This document shows positions 63,007 through 64,000 of a stretch of 64,000 nt of DNA, one piece after another; the first letter of the stretch is position 1; every line of letters starts with the position of its first letter. The translations under genes and the position numbers were made by a program. Source of the DNA: Aequorivita iocasae (lineage in GTDB: Bacteria > Bacteroidota > Bacteroidia > Flavobacteriales > Flavobacteriaceae); the NCBI RefSeq assembly GCF_016757735.1, contig NZ_CP068439.1, forward strand, positions 372,001 to 436,000, read 5' to 3'. The notes beneath the pieces were generated by a model that did not search any database, was not told where the DNA came from, and was given only the letters and a program-made list of their open reading frames with translations.

Positions 63007-64000
63007 ATGAAACCAATTAATGAAACTTTAGCTTACATTATATCACCACCATCATTTAATGTAAAATTTGGGATAGCTTTTGTTACCGCAATACTGTTTC
63101 AATTTACAGGTATTGCCCAACAACAATGGACCCCTTTGGATCCCAGTAATATTGCCCAATTAAAACCTACCAAACAAAGCAGTGTTCATAATGGTGGAGC
63201 CGCAAACCGAGCCGTAGATGGCAATACGGACGGCAATTGGGGCGCCATAAGTGTAACGCATACCCAAGGAGAGGACAGCCCGTGGTGGGAAGTAAATCTA
63301 CTCGCAAAATATAAGATTTCTTCTATTACCATATATAATCGTACAGATTGTTGCCCAGAACGGCTGAAAAATTTTACAATCAGAGTTTCGGACCAACCCT
63401 TTAGCGGAAACTACGGCGGTGAAGTTTTTGGCCAAGAACCCCAATGGTTTCAAGGAAATAAAACTTTCTCTGGCAACATGATAGGCCAATACATTCGCAT
63501 ACATTTAAACGGTCGAGATGCATTAAGTTTGGCTGAAGTAGTTGTAAGGGGCGAACCCGTGCTAGTACTAAATGATGGCGTGTGGACTGAACCTGCAGTC
63601 GGCAAAGATGAAAACCTTGCCCTTGGCAAAAAAACAAGACAATCGAGCACCCATGAATTCGGAGTTTCCAATAGAGCAAATGATGGCGTTACCGAAGGCC
63701 ATTGGGGAAATGGCTCTGTAACCCATACCCAAGGGGAGTCAAGACCTTTTTGGGAAGTAGATTTAGGCAAGAAATTTCTTGTAGATGAAGTTAAGCTTTA
63801 CAATCGTACCGATTCCTATAGTGACAGATTAAATAATTTTAATATTTGGGTCACCAACAGACCGTTCGACCAAACTACGGGTCGTATAGTCCCTTTTGCT
63901 GAAGAGCCCACAAACTTTCTTCCCGAAACAAATAAATCATATACAGGCAAAAAAGTAGGACGTTATGTTCGTGTTCAGCTTAAAAATTCGAACGCCCTTA
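63007..64000 (+). CDS. Secreted protein with tandem fucolectin/F5-8C-like domains, 3' end outside window
   Basis: The frame starts with ATG at 63007 and stays open to the window edge (331 codons seen). A signal peptide region (about 20-37, IAFVTAILFQFTGIAQ) is followed by two repeats of a fucolectin/tachylectin-4-like domain: first with KPTKQSSVHNGGAANRAVDG, SPWWEVNLLAKYKI and YNRTDCCPERLKNF, then with KKTRQSSTHEFGVSNRANDG, PFWEVDLGKKFLV and YNRTDSYSDRLNNF. Such domains bind fucose or other sugars and often sit on secreted glycan-degrading enzymes or adhesins. The downstream part is needed to name the protein. Confidence 0.88.
   Translation, partial: MKPINETLAYIISPPSFNVKFGIAFVTAILFQFTGIAQQQWTPLDPSNIAQLKPTKQSSVHNGGAANRAVDGNTDGNWGAISVTHTQGEDSPWWEVNLLAKYKISSITIYNRTDCCPERLKNFTIRVSDQPFSGNYGGEVFGQEPQWFQGNKTFSGNMIGQYIRIHLNGRDALSLAEVVVRGEPVLVLNDGVWTEPAVGKDENLALGKKTRQSSTHEFGVSNRANDGVTEGHWGNGSVTHTQGESRPFWEVDLGKKFLVDEVKLYNRTDSYSDRLNNFNIWVTNRPFDQTTGRIVPFAEEPTNFLPETNKSYTGKKVGRYVRVQLKNSNAL

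Overview
The window looks like chromosomal DNA of a Bacteroidota bacterium, most likely a member of the Flavobacteriaceae. I infer this from the protein families (SecD-SecF fusion, DUF2911, AI-2E and DUF4386 proteins, a type IX secretion C-terminal sorting domain, PorV/OmpP1-like and TonB-dependent outer-membrane proteins, LytTR regulators), from the near absence of strong Shine-Dalgarno sequences, and from repeated matches to the Bacteroidota promoter element TAnnTTTG. No prophage, CRISPR array or rRNA is present. The first gene (purH) and the last (a fucolectin-domain protein) are cut by the window edges.

Layout. 1-6465: end of purH, then the rod-shape/cell-wall elongation operon mreB-mreC-mreD-mrdA(PBP2)-rodA. 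6531-11230: an orphan gene, then on the minus strand an EndoG-type nuclease, an OppC-like permease and a Prc-type protease. 11419-16113: surE, coaD, two unknown membrane proteins, then rpsT, tRNA-Glu and proS on the minus strand. 16216-22926: a Tyr/Gly-rich lipoprotein, an OmpP1/FadL-like protein, folE, cysS, yidD, lgt and a DUF192 lipoprotein. 23004-30264 (minus): secDF, an unknown protein, and a likely copper-uptake locus made of a small Cys-rich membrane protein, an OprC/NosA-type TonB receptor and a Met/His-rich lipoprotein. 30556-38290: B12-dependent ribonucleotide reductase, mdh, gyrB, a DUF2911 protein and queE. 38489-47137: surface protein, HerA-like ATPase, a run of small genes, folD and ffh. 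Between folD and ffh lies a decayed four-helix-bundle (IVS/S23-type) gene flanked by inverted repeats that fill the whole intergenic gap. 47245-53044: LytS/LytTR two-component pair, FG-GAP protein with a T9SS signal, GNAT and an amino-acid permease. 53139-56135: a compact arsenic-resistance operon (arsR, DUF6428, GNAT, arsC-like phosphatase, ACR3 pump). 56136-56982: an 850-base non-coding stretch holding a strong hairpin and 11-base tandem repeats. 56983-64000: DUF4386 and DUF5996 genes, an RhlE-type helicase, a TPR histidine kinase with LytTR response regulator, and the start of a secreted fucolectin-like protein.

The observations I consider most worth following are: (1) the IVS-like element at 45346-45805, an apparently mobile cassette with matching inverted ends and two nonsense codons; (2) the copper locus, whose receptor carries the CxxxM...HxM signature; (3) two genes in and beside that locus with an identical TATATTTG-N4-GTG arrangement, which predicts leaderless mRNAs; (4) the cysteine-tailed ArsR and DUF6428 pair with a candidate operator; and (5) the 11-base repeat array near 56.7 kb.
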